Positions 8,748 through 17,405 of a DNA stretch of 64,000 nt are shown piece by piece. A model generated the notes under the pieces. The model saw only the letters and a program-made list of their open reading frames with translations. It was not told the DNA's origin and did no database searches. The translations under genes and the position numbers were made by a program. This stretch comes from Rhizobium brockwellii (GTDB lineage Bacteria; Pseudomonadota; Alphaproteobacteria; Rhizobiales; Rhizobiaceae). Each line of letters begins with the position of its first letter. Within the stretch, counting starts at the first letter, position 1. The DNA lies in assembly GCF_000769405.2 (NCBI RefSeq), contig NZ_CP053439.1:2790001-2854000 (forward strand). The letters run 5' to 3'.

Positions 8748-9266
8748 TCAGGCGTATCGGCGCTCATAGACGATGAAACGCGTGGGATAGCTGTCCTTTT
8801 CGCCGGCCGGAACCGCGATCGCCTCCCCCGCCTGCCAGATGTCGGGATCGATCGCGGGAAACGACGCGTCTCCGTCGAGATCGGCCTCGACATGCGTGAT
8901 GCACATCCGGTCGGCAAGACCGATCGCCTGCGCATAGACCTGCCCGCCGCCCAGAATGCAGATCTCGTCGACGCCGGTTTCGAGCGCCAGCCTTTCGGCC
9001 GCCGTCATCGCCTCCGGCAGCGAATGGGCCATGGAGACATCAGGATGGCCTATCGCCGCCTGCCGCGAGATGACGACGTTCGGCCGTCCCGGCAGCGGCT
9101 TGCCGATCGAATCGTAAGTCTTGCGGCCCATCACGACAGGCTTGCCCAATGTCAGCGCCTTGAAGCGCTTGAGATCGCTCGAAAGCCGCCACGGCATGTC
9201 GCCGTCACGGCCGATAATGCCGTTGCGGGCAACGGCGGCGATAATGGTCCTGCGGATGTCGGCCAT
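8748..9266 (-). CDS. folA: Dihydrofolate reductase
   Basis: Reduces dihydrofolate to tetrahydrofolate with NADPH; it regenerates the cofactor that thymidylate synthase consumes. 172 aa from the ATG at 9266 (MADIRRTIIAAVARNGIIG). Visible motifs are the substrate pocket DGDMPWRLSSDLKRFK, the NADPH site MGRKTYDSIGKPLPGR and the later ILGGGQVYAQAI. It starts 13 bp after the thyA stop, forming a thyA-folA operon. Confidence 0.96.
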   Translation of the reverse strand: MADIRRTIIAAVARNGIIGRDGDMPWRLSSDLKRFKALTLGKPVVMGRKTYDSIGKPLPGRPNVVISRQAAIGHPDVSMAHSLPEAMTAAERLALETGVDEICILGGGQVYAQAIGLADRMCITHVEADLDGDASFPAIDPDIWQAGEAIAVPAGEKDSYPTRFIVYERRYA

Positions 9267-9279
9267 GGAATGTCCCGGA

Positions 9280-10074
9280 TCAGACGGCGATCGGCGCCTT
9301 GATGCTGGCATCGGCCTCGTAGCCGATCAGCTCGAAATCGTCGAAGGTGAAGCCGAAAATGTCCTTCACATCAGACTTGATGCGCATGAACGGCAGCGGC
9401 TTCGGCCGGCGCGCCAGCTGCAGCTTCGCTTGGTCGAAATGGTTGTGATAGAGATGGGAGTCGCCGAGCGTGTGAACGAAATCGCCAGGCTTCAGCCCGG
9501 TCACCTGAGCCACCATCATCGTCAGCAACGCATAGGAGGCGATGTTGAACGGCACGCCGAGGAAGATATCGGCCGACCGCTGGTAGAGCTGGCAGGAAAG
9601 CTTGCCGTCAGCCACATAGAACTGGAACAGGCAATGGCAGGGCGGCAGCGCCATTTCGTCCACTTCGGCCGGGTTCCAGGCCGAAACGATGTGGCGACGG
9701 GAATTCGGGTTGTTGACGATGCCTTTGACGAGATTGGCGATCTGGTCGATATGGCCGCCGTCGGGCGCTGGCCAGGAGCGCCATTGGGCGCCGTAGACCG
9801 GCCCGAGATCGCCGTTTTCGTCGGCCCATTCGTCCCAGATCGAAACGCCGTTCTCCTTGAGATAGCGGATATTCGTCTCGCCCTTCAGGAACCAGAGAAG
9901 CTCGTGGATGATCGAGCGCAGATGCAGCTTCTTCGTTGTGAGGACGGGGAAGCCCTCTTCGAGGTCGAAGCGCATCTGGTAACCGAAGACCGAGCGCGTG
10001 CCGGTGCCGGTGCGGTCGCCCCGGTCGGAGCCCTTTTCCATCACATGATTCAAGAGATCGAGATATTGCTTCAT
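9280..10074 (-). CDS. thyA: Thymidylate synthase
   Basis: Methylates dUMP to dTMP using methylene-tetrahydrofolate. 264 aa, exactly the short-form bacterial length, starting [15 protein letters not shown] at 10074. The catalytic cysteine is in [12 protein letters not shown]. The [36 protein letters not shown] and DVVPF-equivalent ([13 protein letters not shown]) segments are all present. The reading frame stays open upstream into the ssrA gene, but that extension is not coding. Confidence 0.97.
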   Translation of the reverse strand: MKQYLDLLNHVMEKGSDRGDRTGTGTRSVFGYQMRFDLEEGFPVLTTKKLHLRSIIHELLWFLKGETNIRYLKENGVSIWDEWADENGDLGPVYGAQWRSWPAPDGGHIDQIANLVKGIVNNPNSRRHIVSAWNPAEVDEMALPPCHCLFQFYVADGKLSCQLYQRSADIFLGVPFNIASYALLTMMVAQVTGLKPGDFVHTLGDSHLYHNHFDQAKLQLARRPKPLPFMRIKSDVKDIFGFTFDDFELIGYEADASIKAPIAV

Positions 10075-10188
10075 GTCGCGCTGATTCCGTTTCGGCCAAT
10101 TTAAGCCTTCGGAACTGGGAAACCAATCACCGGCTGGCATTTTCCCAATCTTTCTGATGGGTCGCATAACGCTTTTGTGACGTTTGCC

Positions 10189-10217
10189 CTTTCCTTGGGC
10201 TGAGGAAACCACTATAT
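10189..10217 (+). promoter_or_regulatory. Candidate promoter of ssrA
   Basis: CTTTCC (10189-10194), a 17-bp spacer and CTATAT (10212-10217). The second box is identical to the common rhizobial -10 form, while the first matches CTTGAC at four of six positions. Transcription would start near 10224, at a GCCGGC/GCCGGC hairpin (10225-10242) in front of the tmRNA. The assignment is by position and resemblance. Confidence 0.5.
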
Positions 10218-10224
10218 CAGCCTT

Positions 10225-10550
10225 GCCGGCTTTCGGGCCGGCTATGGCGATAAATGAGCGGTGTAATAAACCTATTGGACCCGGGGGCGGTACCCGGCGC
10301 CTCCACCAAAAACCGGCGGTCTTAAAGGCCGGCTTTTGATGGGGGCGAAACAGGATCGACAAGGGTGTAAAGATCGTCTTTTTGCTCGGCATTGTACCGC
10401 CGTTATCGGGCTAAAATTGTAGTTGCAAACGACAACTATGCGGAAGCTCGTCTCGCTGCTTAATCGCGGTGTGACACTTCAAATAAAGTCCTAGTGGTTC
10501 GCACCTCTAGGCGGGGTCCGAAGGCACCTGGCAACAGAAGCCTTCACCTT
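10225..10550 (+). ncRNA. ssrA: tmRNA, circularly permuted two-piece form
   Basis: Rescues stalled ribosomes by trans-translation. The gene has the alphaproteobacterial permuted order. First comes the acceptor piece, with T-stem CCGGG (10281-10285), loop GGCGGTA, stem CCCGG, then CGCCTCC-ACCA ending at 10308. A spacer of about 32 bp (10309-10340) is removed during maturation. The coding piece starts GGGGGCG at 10341 and pairs with CGCCTCC (7 bp, one G-U). The tag frame is 10425-10463, encoding ANDNYAEARLAA and ending TAA; the charging alanine precedes it. A GAAGGC/GCCTTC hairpin (about 10519-10544) is near the 3' end. Outer boundaries are approximate. Confidence 0.95.
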
Positions 10551-10675
10551 CTCCCTGCCGCCGAAATCATGTATGCTGCTTAAAAACGTGACTCGGCTCC
10601 GGTCTTTCCCAAGGCGCCCGAACGTGGCATACAACCTTGTGAAAAGACTCCGAACCGACGAAAGACAGGAAAAGC

Positions 10676-11191
10676 ATGGGGCAGGATCATATCCGCTACG
10701 ACATTCTGGCACAGGATGCACTTCGCGGCGTCATCCGCAAGGTATTGGCGGAAGTCGCAGCCACGGGCCGCCTGCCCGGTGATCATCACTTCTTCATCAC
10801 CTTCCTCACGGGCGCGACCGGTGTGCGCATCTCCCAGCACCTGAAGTCGAAATACCCCGAGCAGATGACTATCGTCATCCAGCACCAGTTCTGGGACATG
10901 AAGATCACGGAGACGCATTTCGAGATCGGTCTTTCCTTCTCGGACGTTCCGGAAAAGCTGGTCATCCCATTCAATGCGATCCGCGGCTTCTACGATCCCT
11001 CCGTTAACTTCGAGCTCGAGTTCGACGTGCCTCTCGCCGACGGCGAGGAATTGCCGTCCGGCGAAATCACCGCCTATCCGGTGGATGCGGCAGGAAAGCC
11101 CGATGACGCCGCAGGCGCAAAACCCGCCGACGGCGAAGAGAAGAAACCGGGCTCCGTCGTCTCGCTCGACTCCTTCCGCAAGAAGCAGTGA
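10676..11191 (+). CDS. sspB: SspB-type ClpXP adaptor (alphaproteobacterial form)
   Basis: Tethers ssrA-tagged proteins to the ClpXP protease. 171 aa. The folded part (about 1-125) contains GRLPGDHHFFITFLTGATGV, SQHLKSKYPEQMTIVIQHQF and VPFNAIRGFYDPSVNF-type strands typical of the alphaproteobacterial SspB. An acidic, flexible linker follows (PDDAAGAKPADGEEKKPG), then a short conserved tail VVSLDSFRKKQ, probably the ClpX-docking peptide. AGGA lies 5 bp before the ATG. It sits 125 bp downstream of ssrA, so tag and adaptor are neighbours, and a strong terminator follows at once. Confidence 0.92.
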   Translation: MGQDHIRYDILAQDALRGVIRKVLAEVAATGRLPGDHHFFITFLTGATGVRISQHLKSKYPEQMTIVIQHQFWDMKITETHFEIGLSFSDVPEKLVIPFNAIRGFYDPSVNFELEFDVPLADGEELPSGEITAYPVDAAGKPDDAAGAKPADGEEKKPGSVVSLDSFRKKQ

Positions 11192-11195
11192 TTTG

Positions 11196-11219
11196 AAGGG
11201 AGGCCAAGCCTCCCTTTTT
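11196..11219 (+). terminator. Rho-independent terminator after sspB
   Basis: Nine-bp perfect stem AAGGGAGGC / GCCTCCCTT with loop CAA, running into a T tract (TTTC). It begins 5 bp after the sspB stop. Confidence 0.9.
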
Positions 11220-11241
11220 CATAGGGAATCCAGGTAACCGC

Positions 11242-11436
11242 ATGAGCGCCGAAATCATCAATCTGCGCCAGTTCCGCAAGAAGCAGGCTCGCTCCGAACA
11301 GGAGAAGCAGGCCGAGCAGAACCGCATCTCCTTCGGCCGCACCAAGGCCGAAAAGCAACTGACCCGCAGCCTGAACGACAAGGCCGACAAAGCCCATCGC
11401 GACGGCCGGATCGAGACCGATGACGACGGCGCGTGA
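11242..11436 (+). CDS. Small basic DUF4169 family protein
   Basis: 64 aa, highly charged and lacking hydrophobic segments: MSAEIINLRQFRKKQARSEQ at the start, then a helical Lys/Glu/Arg-rich body. It matches the DUF4169 family of small alphaproteobacterial proteins; the function of the family is not known to me. AGG lies 8 bp before the ATG. The N-terminal NLRQFRKKQ resembles the SspB C-terminal tail SLDSFRKKQ encoded just upstream. A terminator separates it from sspB. Confidence 0.8.
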   Translation: MSAEIINLRQFRKKQARSEQEKQAEQNRISFGRTKAEKQLTRSLNDKADKAHRDGRIETDDDGA

Positions 11437-11595
11437 CGGTTTCACGCAAAGCTTGAAGAGCCGGAATGGAACCTGTGATCAGCCACTTGCGCGGTTTCCT
11501 TGAATCGATCTGCCGACCCACGCATGATTTGATAGAACGTCCTGGGGGCGTCCTCGCGGACGCGCCGCGCTCTAACCGGGATGTGAAGGCGCTCC

Positions 11596-11820
11596 ATGAT
11601 CCGCAAGCATTCGGCGACATTGCACGGCCACCGCACCAGTTTCTCGCTGGAGGATGAGTTTTGGGCTGAGCTGAAGACCGTTGCCACAGCCCGTTCGATA
11701 CCGCTCGCCGCCCTGATCTCCGAAATCGACGACCACCGCCCGCCGGACAGCAACCTGTCCTCAGCGCTGCGCTTGCATGTCCTTTCCTGGCTGAAGGCCG
11801 GCGCCGGCCACCAGCCCTGA
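11596..11820 (+). CDS. Ribbon-helix-helix domain protein
   Basis: 74 aa. MIRKHSATLHGHRTSFSLED forms the ribbon part and EFWAELKTVATARSIPLAALISEI the two helices of an RHH_4-type domain, which in alphaproteobacteria occurs in small stand-alone proteins near sspB. Dimeric DNA binding is expected from the family, but the target is unknown. GAAGG lies 6 bp before the ATG. The 159-bp gap before it holds a GCGTCC/GGACGC hairpin. A dispersed repeat begins directly after the stop. Confidence 0.8.
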   Translation: MIRKHSATLHGHRTSFSLEDEFWAELKTVATARSIPLAALISEIDDHRPPDSNLSSALRLHVLSWLKAGAGHQP

Positions 11821-11912
11821 TGCATGTTGCTTAAAATCGCGTAGCGATCGGGGACGACATCAATGAAAACAAAGACCTGAAGCGTCTTCCATGAATCAAA
11901 TTCTATGCGCTT
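11821..11912. repeat. Dispersed rhizobial intergenic repeat, copy A
   Basis: Fills the whole gap between the convergent RHH and AsmA genes. It shares AAAACAAAGACCT (11866-11878) and ATGAATCAAATTC (11891-11903) with copies at about 19445-19530 and 47399-47503. The left half resembles the hairpin half of the copies at 43371 and 47401. Confidence 0.75.
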
Positions 11913-14900
11913 TCACTGCGCCTGAACGCCCGGCAACTGGTCGAAATTGAGCGGACCGGGCTGCGCTTGTCCGCTACGCCGTGCTGCTTCCGCCTCTGCT
12001 GCGGCCCTCGCCTGCGCATCCGCATCCGCCTTCGCTTTGGCTTCCGCCGCGCGTGCGGCCTCCGCCTCGGCAGTAGCCTTCTCAGCGGCTGCTTTCTGCG
12101 CCAGCGCGCGCAACCGCTCTTCTTCCGCCTGCCGCTGTTGCTCGATCTCGGCCGCCTTGATGCGCTCGGCGTCGTTGAACCGGTAGAGCGCCACCTCGCG
12201 GCGCAGCCGCTGTTTTTCGAGCACGACCGCCTGCAGCCGCTCGACGCGCCGGCGCTCCCGCTCGAAGGCGCGCAGCGACAGATAGCTGGTGATATCGGTC
12301 ACATCCATCGTTTTGCCGGGCGACGGCAGCATGCCGGAAAAATTCAGCCGGAGCGCCGGCTCGGCGCCGGAAAGCGCTTCCGTGCCAGGATTGAACCCGA
12401 CACCCAGCGTCGCGCTGATCCGCTCTTCCGGCAGCGCGATCTGCGCATCGGCGGTGATGCGGGCGAGATCGTTGGCGACGGTGACATTCTGCACCCTCAG
12501 CGTCCCGTCGGCGATGTTGAAGGGGACGCCGAGCGGCGGCAGCTTTGCCTCGCCGTTGCTGAGCAGCGTCTCGATGATCGGATGCACCTTGCCGGCATTG
12601 ATCTGCTCCTGCATCGTATCGGTCGCGGCAAGCAGCGGCGGAAGGATGGCAAGGTTCAACCCGCGTATGCTGGTTTCGCCGAGCCTCAGTTCGCCCGAAC
12701 CATTGAGCGAGCTGGCGATCTCGCCGATCGTCTTGCCCGAAGCCTCCATCGATAGCGACAACCCGAACTTGCCGTTGGCGATCGGCGCGCCGTCGCGCAG
12801 CCAGACGACGCCGGAAAGATCGGAATCGGCAAGCGCAAGCTTCGTCTGCACGAAACCTATACCGTTGGCATTGGTGAACAGCAGATTGCCGGAGAGCTTT
12901 CCACCGTCCCAATTGCCGGCCATGTCGTTGAGCTGCAGCTCGTCGCCTTTGTAGGCAATGTTGCTGGTGAAGTCCGACACCGCCGTTTCCGGCAGGCCGG
13001 GCCAGAACTCCTTGGCCGCCAGCTTCACGTTGACGTCGAGATCTTTGAAGATGGGCAGCCCCAGCGGCGCCGTCGTCAGCTGACCGTTGGCGGGATCGAC
13101 GATCTGGCCGAACACCGCCTCGCCCAGCCAGCCTGCATCGGCCTTGGAGAGTGTCAGCCCGCCGCTCGCGGTCGTCTTCGCAGCCTTCCGGTCGAAGGTC
13201 AGCGCACCGGAAAATTCGTTGTCGGCCGCATGTCCCTTGAGATCGGAAAAGACGATCTTGTCGCTGTCGACGGCGGCATTGACCTGCAGGCCGAACGGCA
13301 GCCCGGTTCCGGTCTGCGGCAGGGCGATGCCGTTCATGATGAGATAGGGGTCGATATCGGCGCTGTCGAGCGAAAGCGCGATCTGGCCGTTCATGAAGGT
13401 CTCCGGCCGGACATCGACCTTGCCGTTGGCCATGAACGAGGTCCGGTCGGTCGCAAAGGTCAGTGCCGCGTCGGCGGGATCGTTGCCCGATGCCTTCACC
13501 TTCAGCGTCAGTCGGCCATTGGCGCCGACATCGACCGGCAGCGGGTCGAGCCCGGCCTGGCCGAACAGGACTGATGGCACGGCGTTTTCGAGCGTCGCCT
13601 CGAGGCTCGTCGTGCCGTTGCCGGTCAGCGCCAGGAGGTCGGACATGCGGTAATCGAGATTGACGCGGCTGCCGTTCGCCACGCCGGCAAGCGTCACCGT
13701 CAGCGCATTACCCTCGTCGCCGCCAAGCGTCAGCGCGCCGCGAAGCGCCGTATTGCCGTACCAGCCGGCATTACGCACCAGCCGGTCGAGCACCGGGTGA
13801 TGCGGCAGGTGCTCGCGCAGCATGGTGAAGAAGCCGCCGGGATCGGCCGATTTGAAGGTGATTTCGCCCGCGCCCTTGTAGTCGAGCAGCGAGCCTTCCG
13901 CCCTGCCCGTCGCCGTCAGCTCGGCGCCGGCGATATTCTTGATCGACAGCCGGTCGACGGCAAGCGCCCCATCGGCGATCGTAAACGTGGTCTCGACATT
14001 CTCGGCACTGACGCCGAAGGCGGTGAACTTGTCGGCCTTGAGCTGGGCGGCGATCTTGTGGTCGAGCACGTTGTCGCCGGCATCCTGGCCGGTCATGAGC
14101 CCGCTCAGCGCCTGCAGCGCGTCAAGATCGAGCGTATCGCCGTTCAGCACCACCGATAGCGTCGGCGTTTGGCCGGAGATCGCCTGGCGCTCCACCCGGC
14201 CCTTCAGCGTCGCCGGTCCGATTGCGATCTCGAGATTTTCGAAACGCTGCAATTCATGCGTCAGGCTGACATTGGCGGAAAAGCCCGCCTGCCTCAATTG
14301 CCGGATAGCCGGATCGACCGAGCCGGCTAGCCAGGAGGCAAGCCCCGTCGGCTGGCTGGAGGCCACCAGGATCTGGCCGTTGAACGAAGGTTCGCCCTGA
14401 AGCAGGAGCTTGCCCTTGCCTTCCACCTGCGTGCGCCCCGGCAGCGTGCCGGTGGCACTGTCGATCATCCAGCCGGTGCCGGCCGGTTCGAGCTCCAGTT
14501 GCACGTCACGCAGGGTCGTATCGCCTGCGACGATCGCCGGCAATTTGACGCTCGCCTTGCCCGGCACCTGCGGGATCGGCACCTGCGCGACGATATCGAT
14601 CAGCGAATTCAGCCGCTGGCGCGCCGAAACAGCGGGATCCCGCGTCGTCTTGCCGGCTGACCCCTGATTGCCGATACGGTTGACGTCGATCTGCTGCCCG
14701 TCGGCGGTCAGCAGGAATTCCGGCGCATTGCCGGTATCGAGCGTCGCCTCGCCGGTTATGACATAGGGGTCGTCCGTCGGGCCGATCTCCATCCGGTATT
14801 CGGGGATGCGGATGCGTTCATTGGTGAGCTCGAAGCGGCCCTTGACGCGCGGCGGCTGCTCTTTCTTGTTGGCGGGCTTGGCGCTGTTGCGGATTTCGAT

Positions 14901-15629
14901 CGCGGCCGAAAGCTGACCCTGATAGTTCGGCTTGCTGTCGACGAGCTTCAGCTCGCCGTCGAGATCGACGCTGACAGGGTGCTTGTCCGGCGAAAGCCTC
15001 GTGCGCATGCGCAGCACGCCCTTCTCGTCCGGCTGACTGCTCGAGATCGAGAAGCCACCGTGCTCGCCGTCGAGCGCAGCGTCGCCCTCGATGCGCCAGG
15101 GACCGGCCAGCGACTTTGCCGACATTTCCGCATTGAGGCCGGTGATGCGACGCGAGCGGCCCGACTGGTCGTCGATGAATTCGACCTCGCCGCCGCTGAC
15201 GTGCACGTTTTCGAGAACGACGGTCCTTGCCGGTATTTCCGCGCGGCTGCCGCGCATCCAATCGAGCGTACCGTCCTTGAGCAATCTCAAGCGCACCTTC
15301 GGATTGACGATGCGCATGTCGAAGATCAGCGCTTCGCCCGACAGGAAAGGCGCGAGTTCCGCATCCATGGAGAACTGCTCGACCTTGACGATCGGCGTGC
15401 CGTCTGCTTCCTGGCCGACGCGCACGTCATGCAGCGTCACCGATGGAAACGGCAACAGGCGCGCATCCACCGTGCCGTAGACGGTGACCTTCTTGCCGAT
15501 AATGCGGCTTGCCTGATCCTCAAAATTCTTGCGGAAGTCCGTCCAGTCGATGAACAGCGGCGCAAGCAGCGCCACAAACAGCACTACGACGATCACTCCC
15601 CCCAGAAAGACGAGGAACCGGCCTACCAA
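11913..15629 (-). CDS. AsmA-family protein
   Basis: 1238 aa. One N-terminal membrane helix (about 5-28, VGRFLVFLGGVIVVVLFVAL) is followed by LLAPLFIDWTDFRKNFEDQA and the AsmA N-terminal repeat (IIGKKVTVYGTVDARLLPFPSV). A long beta-rich periplasmic region leads to the AsmA C-terminal domain (about 1000-1130). The tail is an Ala/Glu/Arg coiled coil (AEKATAEAEAARAAEAKAKA). Large AsmA proteins are thought to bridge the inner and outer membrane for lipid transport; that role here is inference. The start appears to be TTG at 15629 with GGAG about 10 bp upstream; no in-frame ATG lies close by. Confidence 0.88.
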   Translation of the reverse strand: MVGRFLVFLGGVIVVVLFVALLAPLFIDWTDFRKNFEDQASRIIGKKVTVYGTVDARLLPFPSVTLHDVRVGQEADGTPIVKVEQFSMDAELAPFLSGEALIFDMRIVNPKVRLRLLKDGTLDWMRGSRAEIPARTVVLENVHVSGGEVEFIDDQSGRSRRITGLNAEMSAKSLAGPWRIEGDAALDGEHGGFSISSSQPDEKGVLRMRTRLSPDKHPVSVDLDGELKLVDSKPNYQGQLSAAIEIRNSAKPANKKEQPPRVKGRFELTNERIRIPEYRMEIGPTDDPYVITGEATLDTGNAPEFLLTADGQQIDVNRIGNQGSAGKTTRDPAVSARQRLNSLIDIVAQVPIPQVPGKASVKLPAIVAGDTTLRDVQLELEPAGTGWMIDSATGTLPGRTQVEGKGKLLLQGEPSFNGQILVASSQPTGLASWLAGSVDPAIRQLRQAGFSANVSLTHELQRFENLEIAIGPATLKGRVERQAISGQTPTLSVVLNGDTLDLDALQALSGLMTGQDAGDNVLDHKIAAQLKADKFTAFGVSAENVETTFTIADGALAVDRLSIKNIAGAELTATGRAEGSLLDYKGAGEITFKSADPGGFFTMLREHLPHHPVLDRLVRNAGWYGNTALRGALTLGGDEGNALTVTLAGVANGSRVNLDYRMSDLLALTGNGTTSLEATLENAVPSVLFGQAGLDPLPVDVGANGRLTLKVKASGNDPADAALTFATDRTSFMANGKVDVRPETFMNGQIALSLDSADIDPYLIMNGIALPQTGTGLPFGLQVNAAVDSDKIVFSDLKGHAADNEFSGALTFDRKAAKTTASGGLTLSKADAGWLGEAVFGQIVDPANGQLTTAPLGLPIFKDLDVNVKLAAKEFWPGLPETAVSDFTSNIAYKGDELQLNDMAGNWDGGKLSGNLLFTNANGIGFVQTKLALADSDLSGVVWLRDGAPIANGKFGLSLSMEASGKTIGEIASSLNGSGELRLGETSIRGLNLAILPPLLAATDTMQEQINAGKVHPIIETLLSNGEAKLPPLGVPFNIADGTLRVQNVTVANDLARITADAQIALPEERISATLGVGFNPGTEALSGAEPALRLNFSGMLPSPGKTMDVTDITSYLSLRAFERERRRVERLQAVVLEKQRLRREVALYRFNDAERIKAAEIEQQRQAEEERLRALAQKAAAEKATAEAEAARAAEAKAKADADAQARAAAEAEAARRSGQAQPGPLNFDQLPGVQAQ

Positions 15630-15666
15630 TGCAAAGCGTCTCCATTCGGGATTCTGTTGCCGACAC

Positions 15667-15780
15667 TAGAGCATGATGCCGAAAAGTGTGAGCGGTTTTC
15701 GGACGACATCATGCTCTAACTCTTTATTTGAGAACAGGATTCAGATTTTAGGTTGAGCCGGCCCAACATCATCTTGTTCT
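15667..15780. repeat. Dispersed rhizobial intergenic repeat, two-hairpin form, copy E
   Basis: Between the FAD oxidase and AsmA genes, both minus strand. Hairpin 1 has TAGAGCATGATG (15667-15678) paired with CATCATGCTCTA (15707-15718), plus inner CCGAAAA/TTTTCGG. Hairpin 2 has GAACAGGAT (15732-15740) against ATCTTGTTC (15771-15779). Such elements recur in rhizobial chromosomes; the long stems suggest a structured transcript. Confidence 0.8.
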
Positions 15781-15831
15781 AGCGCTATTCATGCCGGGGG
15801 CAAGACCCAACTTCATGAGAATATTCCGTTT

Positions 15832-17244
15832 TCAGCCATGGTGGAAAATCTTGCCGGGATTGAAGATATCGTCCGGATCGAGCGCCTGTTTCACCTGTCG
15901 CATCAGATCCACCGCGCCGCCGAGCTCCTGTTCCAGAAACGCCATCTTGCCTTGCCCGATCCCGTGTTCGCCGGTGCATGTCCCGTCCAGGTCGAGCGCC
16001 CGCCGGTTCAATCGCTGCACGAAGCTTTCGGCCATGGCGATGTCTTCGGCACTTTTGTCGTCGAACAACAGCAGCACATGGAAGTTCCCGTCGCCGGCAT
16101 GGCCGACGATCGGCCCCAGCAGCCCGTGTTCCTCGATATCCGCCTGCGTTTCGGAAACACAATCGGCGAGCCTCGATATCGGAACACAAACATCGGTCGA
16201 AAGTGCGGCAAGCCCGGGCGCCAGCGCCCTTGCAGCCCAATAGGCGTCGTGGCGCGCCTTCCAGAGCTTCGTCCGTTCCTCGGCATTGGCGGTCCACAGG
16301 AATTCGCCGCCGCCGCATTCGGCGGCGATCTCGGCAAAGGCTGCCGATTGCAGCGGCACCGTCTCGTCGGTGCCGTGGAATTCGAGGAACAGTGTCGGGC
16401 TTTCGGCATAGGAGAGCTTTGAATAGGCGTTGCAGGCCCGCATCTGTACCGTGTCGAGCAGCTCGATGCGCGCCACCGGAATGCCCATCTGGATCGTCAT
16501 GATGACGGCATCGCAGGCGGCCTTGATGCTCGGAAAGGCACAGGCCCCTCCGGCGATCTTCTGCGGAATCGCCTGCAAGCGCAGCGTCACCGAGGTCAGG
16601 ATGCCGAGCGTGCCCTCGGCGCCGACGAAGAGCCGCGTCAGGTCGTAGCCGGCAGAAGATTTGCGGGCGCGCCTGGCCGTACGGATCTCCTCGCCATTGG
16701 CGGTGACGGCGGTGACGGCAAGCACATTGTCCTTCATCGTTCCGTAGCGCACCGCATTGGTGCCGGAGGCCCGAGTCGAGGCCATGCCGCCGATCGAGGC
16801 GTTGGCGCCGGGATCGATCGGGAAGAACAGGCCGGTATCGCGCAGGTGGATGTTCAGCGCCTCGCGTGTCACACCCGGTTCGACGGTGCAGTCGAGATCT
16901 TCGGGATTGACCTCGAGCACCCGGTTCATGCGGCTGAAATCGATCGAAATGCCGCCATTGGCGGCATTGACCTGGCCCTCCAGCGAGGTGCCGACACCGA
17001 AGCCGATCACCGGCACCTTGTGGGTCGCACACGCTCTGACCGCCACCTTCACGTCCTCGGCGCTCTCAGCGAAGAGCACACCGTCCGGCAGCTGCGGCGG
17101 GATGTAAGTGGTCGTATGGGCATGCTGTTCACGGAAGGACTGGCCGGTCTGGAAACGCTCGCCGAAGCTCTGCTTGAGAATACCAAGCACCGCGGCAATT
17201 CCCGCCTCGTTGCGTGTGCCCGCCTTCGCGTCCTTCAGCGCCAT
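15832..17244 (-). CDS. FAD-linked oxidase, D-lactate dehydrogenase / glycolate oxidase GlcD type
   Basis: Oxidises a 2-hydroxy acid and passes electrons to the respiratory chain; D-lactate is the likeliest substrate but glycolate or 2-hydroxyglutarate cannot be excluded. 470 aa from the ATG at 17244. The FAD-binding (PCMH) domain at about 50-230 holds PVIGFGVGTSLEGQVNAANG and GANASIGGMASTRASGTNAV. The C-terminal oxidase domain holds VGHAGDGNFHVLL and CTGEHGIGQGKMAFLEQE, with conserved metal/substrate histidines. It stands alone between an aldo-keto reductase and AsmA. The upstream frame to 17313 is open but its start lacks support. Confidence 0.9.
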   Translation of the reverse strand: MALKDAKAGTRNEAGIAAVLGILKQSFGERFQTGQSFREQHAHTTTYIPPQLPDGVLFAESAEDVKVAVRACATHKVPVIGFGVGTSLEGQVNAANGGISIDFSRMNRVLEVNPEDLDCTVEPGVTREALNIHLRDTGLFFPIDPGANASIGGMASTRASGTNAVRYGTMKDNVLAVTAVTANGEEIRTARRARKSSAGYDLTRLFVGAEGTLGILTSVTLRLQAIPQKIAGGACAFPSIKAACDAVIMTIQMGIPVARIELLDTVQMRACNAYSKLSYAESPTLFLEFHGTDETVPLQSAAFAEIAAECGGGEFLWTANAEERTKLWKARHDAYWAARALAPGLAALSTDVCVPISRLADCVSETQADIEEHGLLGPIVGHAGDGNFHVLLLFDDKSAEDIAMAESFVQRLNRRALDLDGTCTGEHGIGQGKMAFLEQELGGAVDLMRQVKQALDPDDIFNPGKIFHHG

Positions 17245-17405
17245 CCCTTTGATCTCCCTGCCATTCCGCAGAAACCATATCATGTTCCGCAGGTCAGGCT
17301 GGGTATGCGGCAAGTCAAAGCGGCTGTCCAGTTAAGATTGGCAGAAGATTTCATTCCCCTTTTGTTATAGGCCGGTTGCTATTGCCAAGTCCGCCGCCTC
17401 GCACC

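Noticed and set aside
10309..10340. Spacer in ssrA as an insertion or error
   Set aside because: The acceptor pieces on either side pair exactly, as in the normal permuted alphaproteobacterial tmRNA, where this part is removed.
9280..10392. Long open frame extending thyA upstream
   Set aside because: The extra part runs through the ssrA gene; the 264-aa form from 10074 is the family length.
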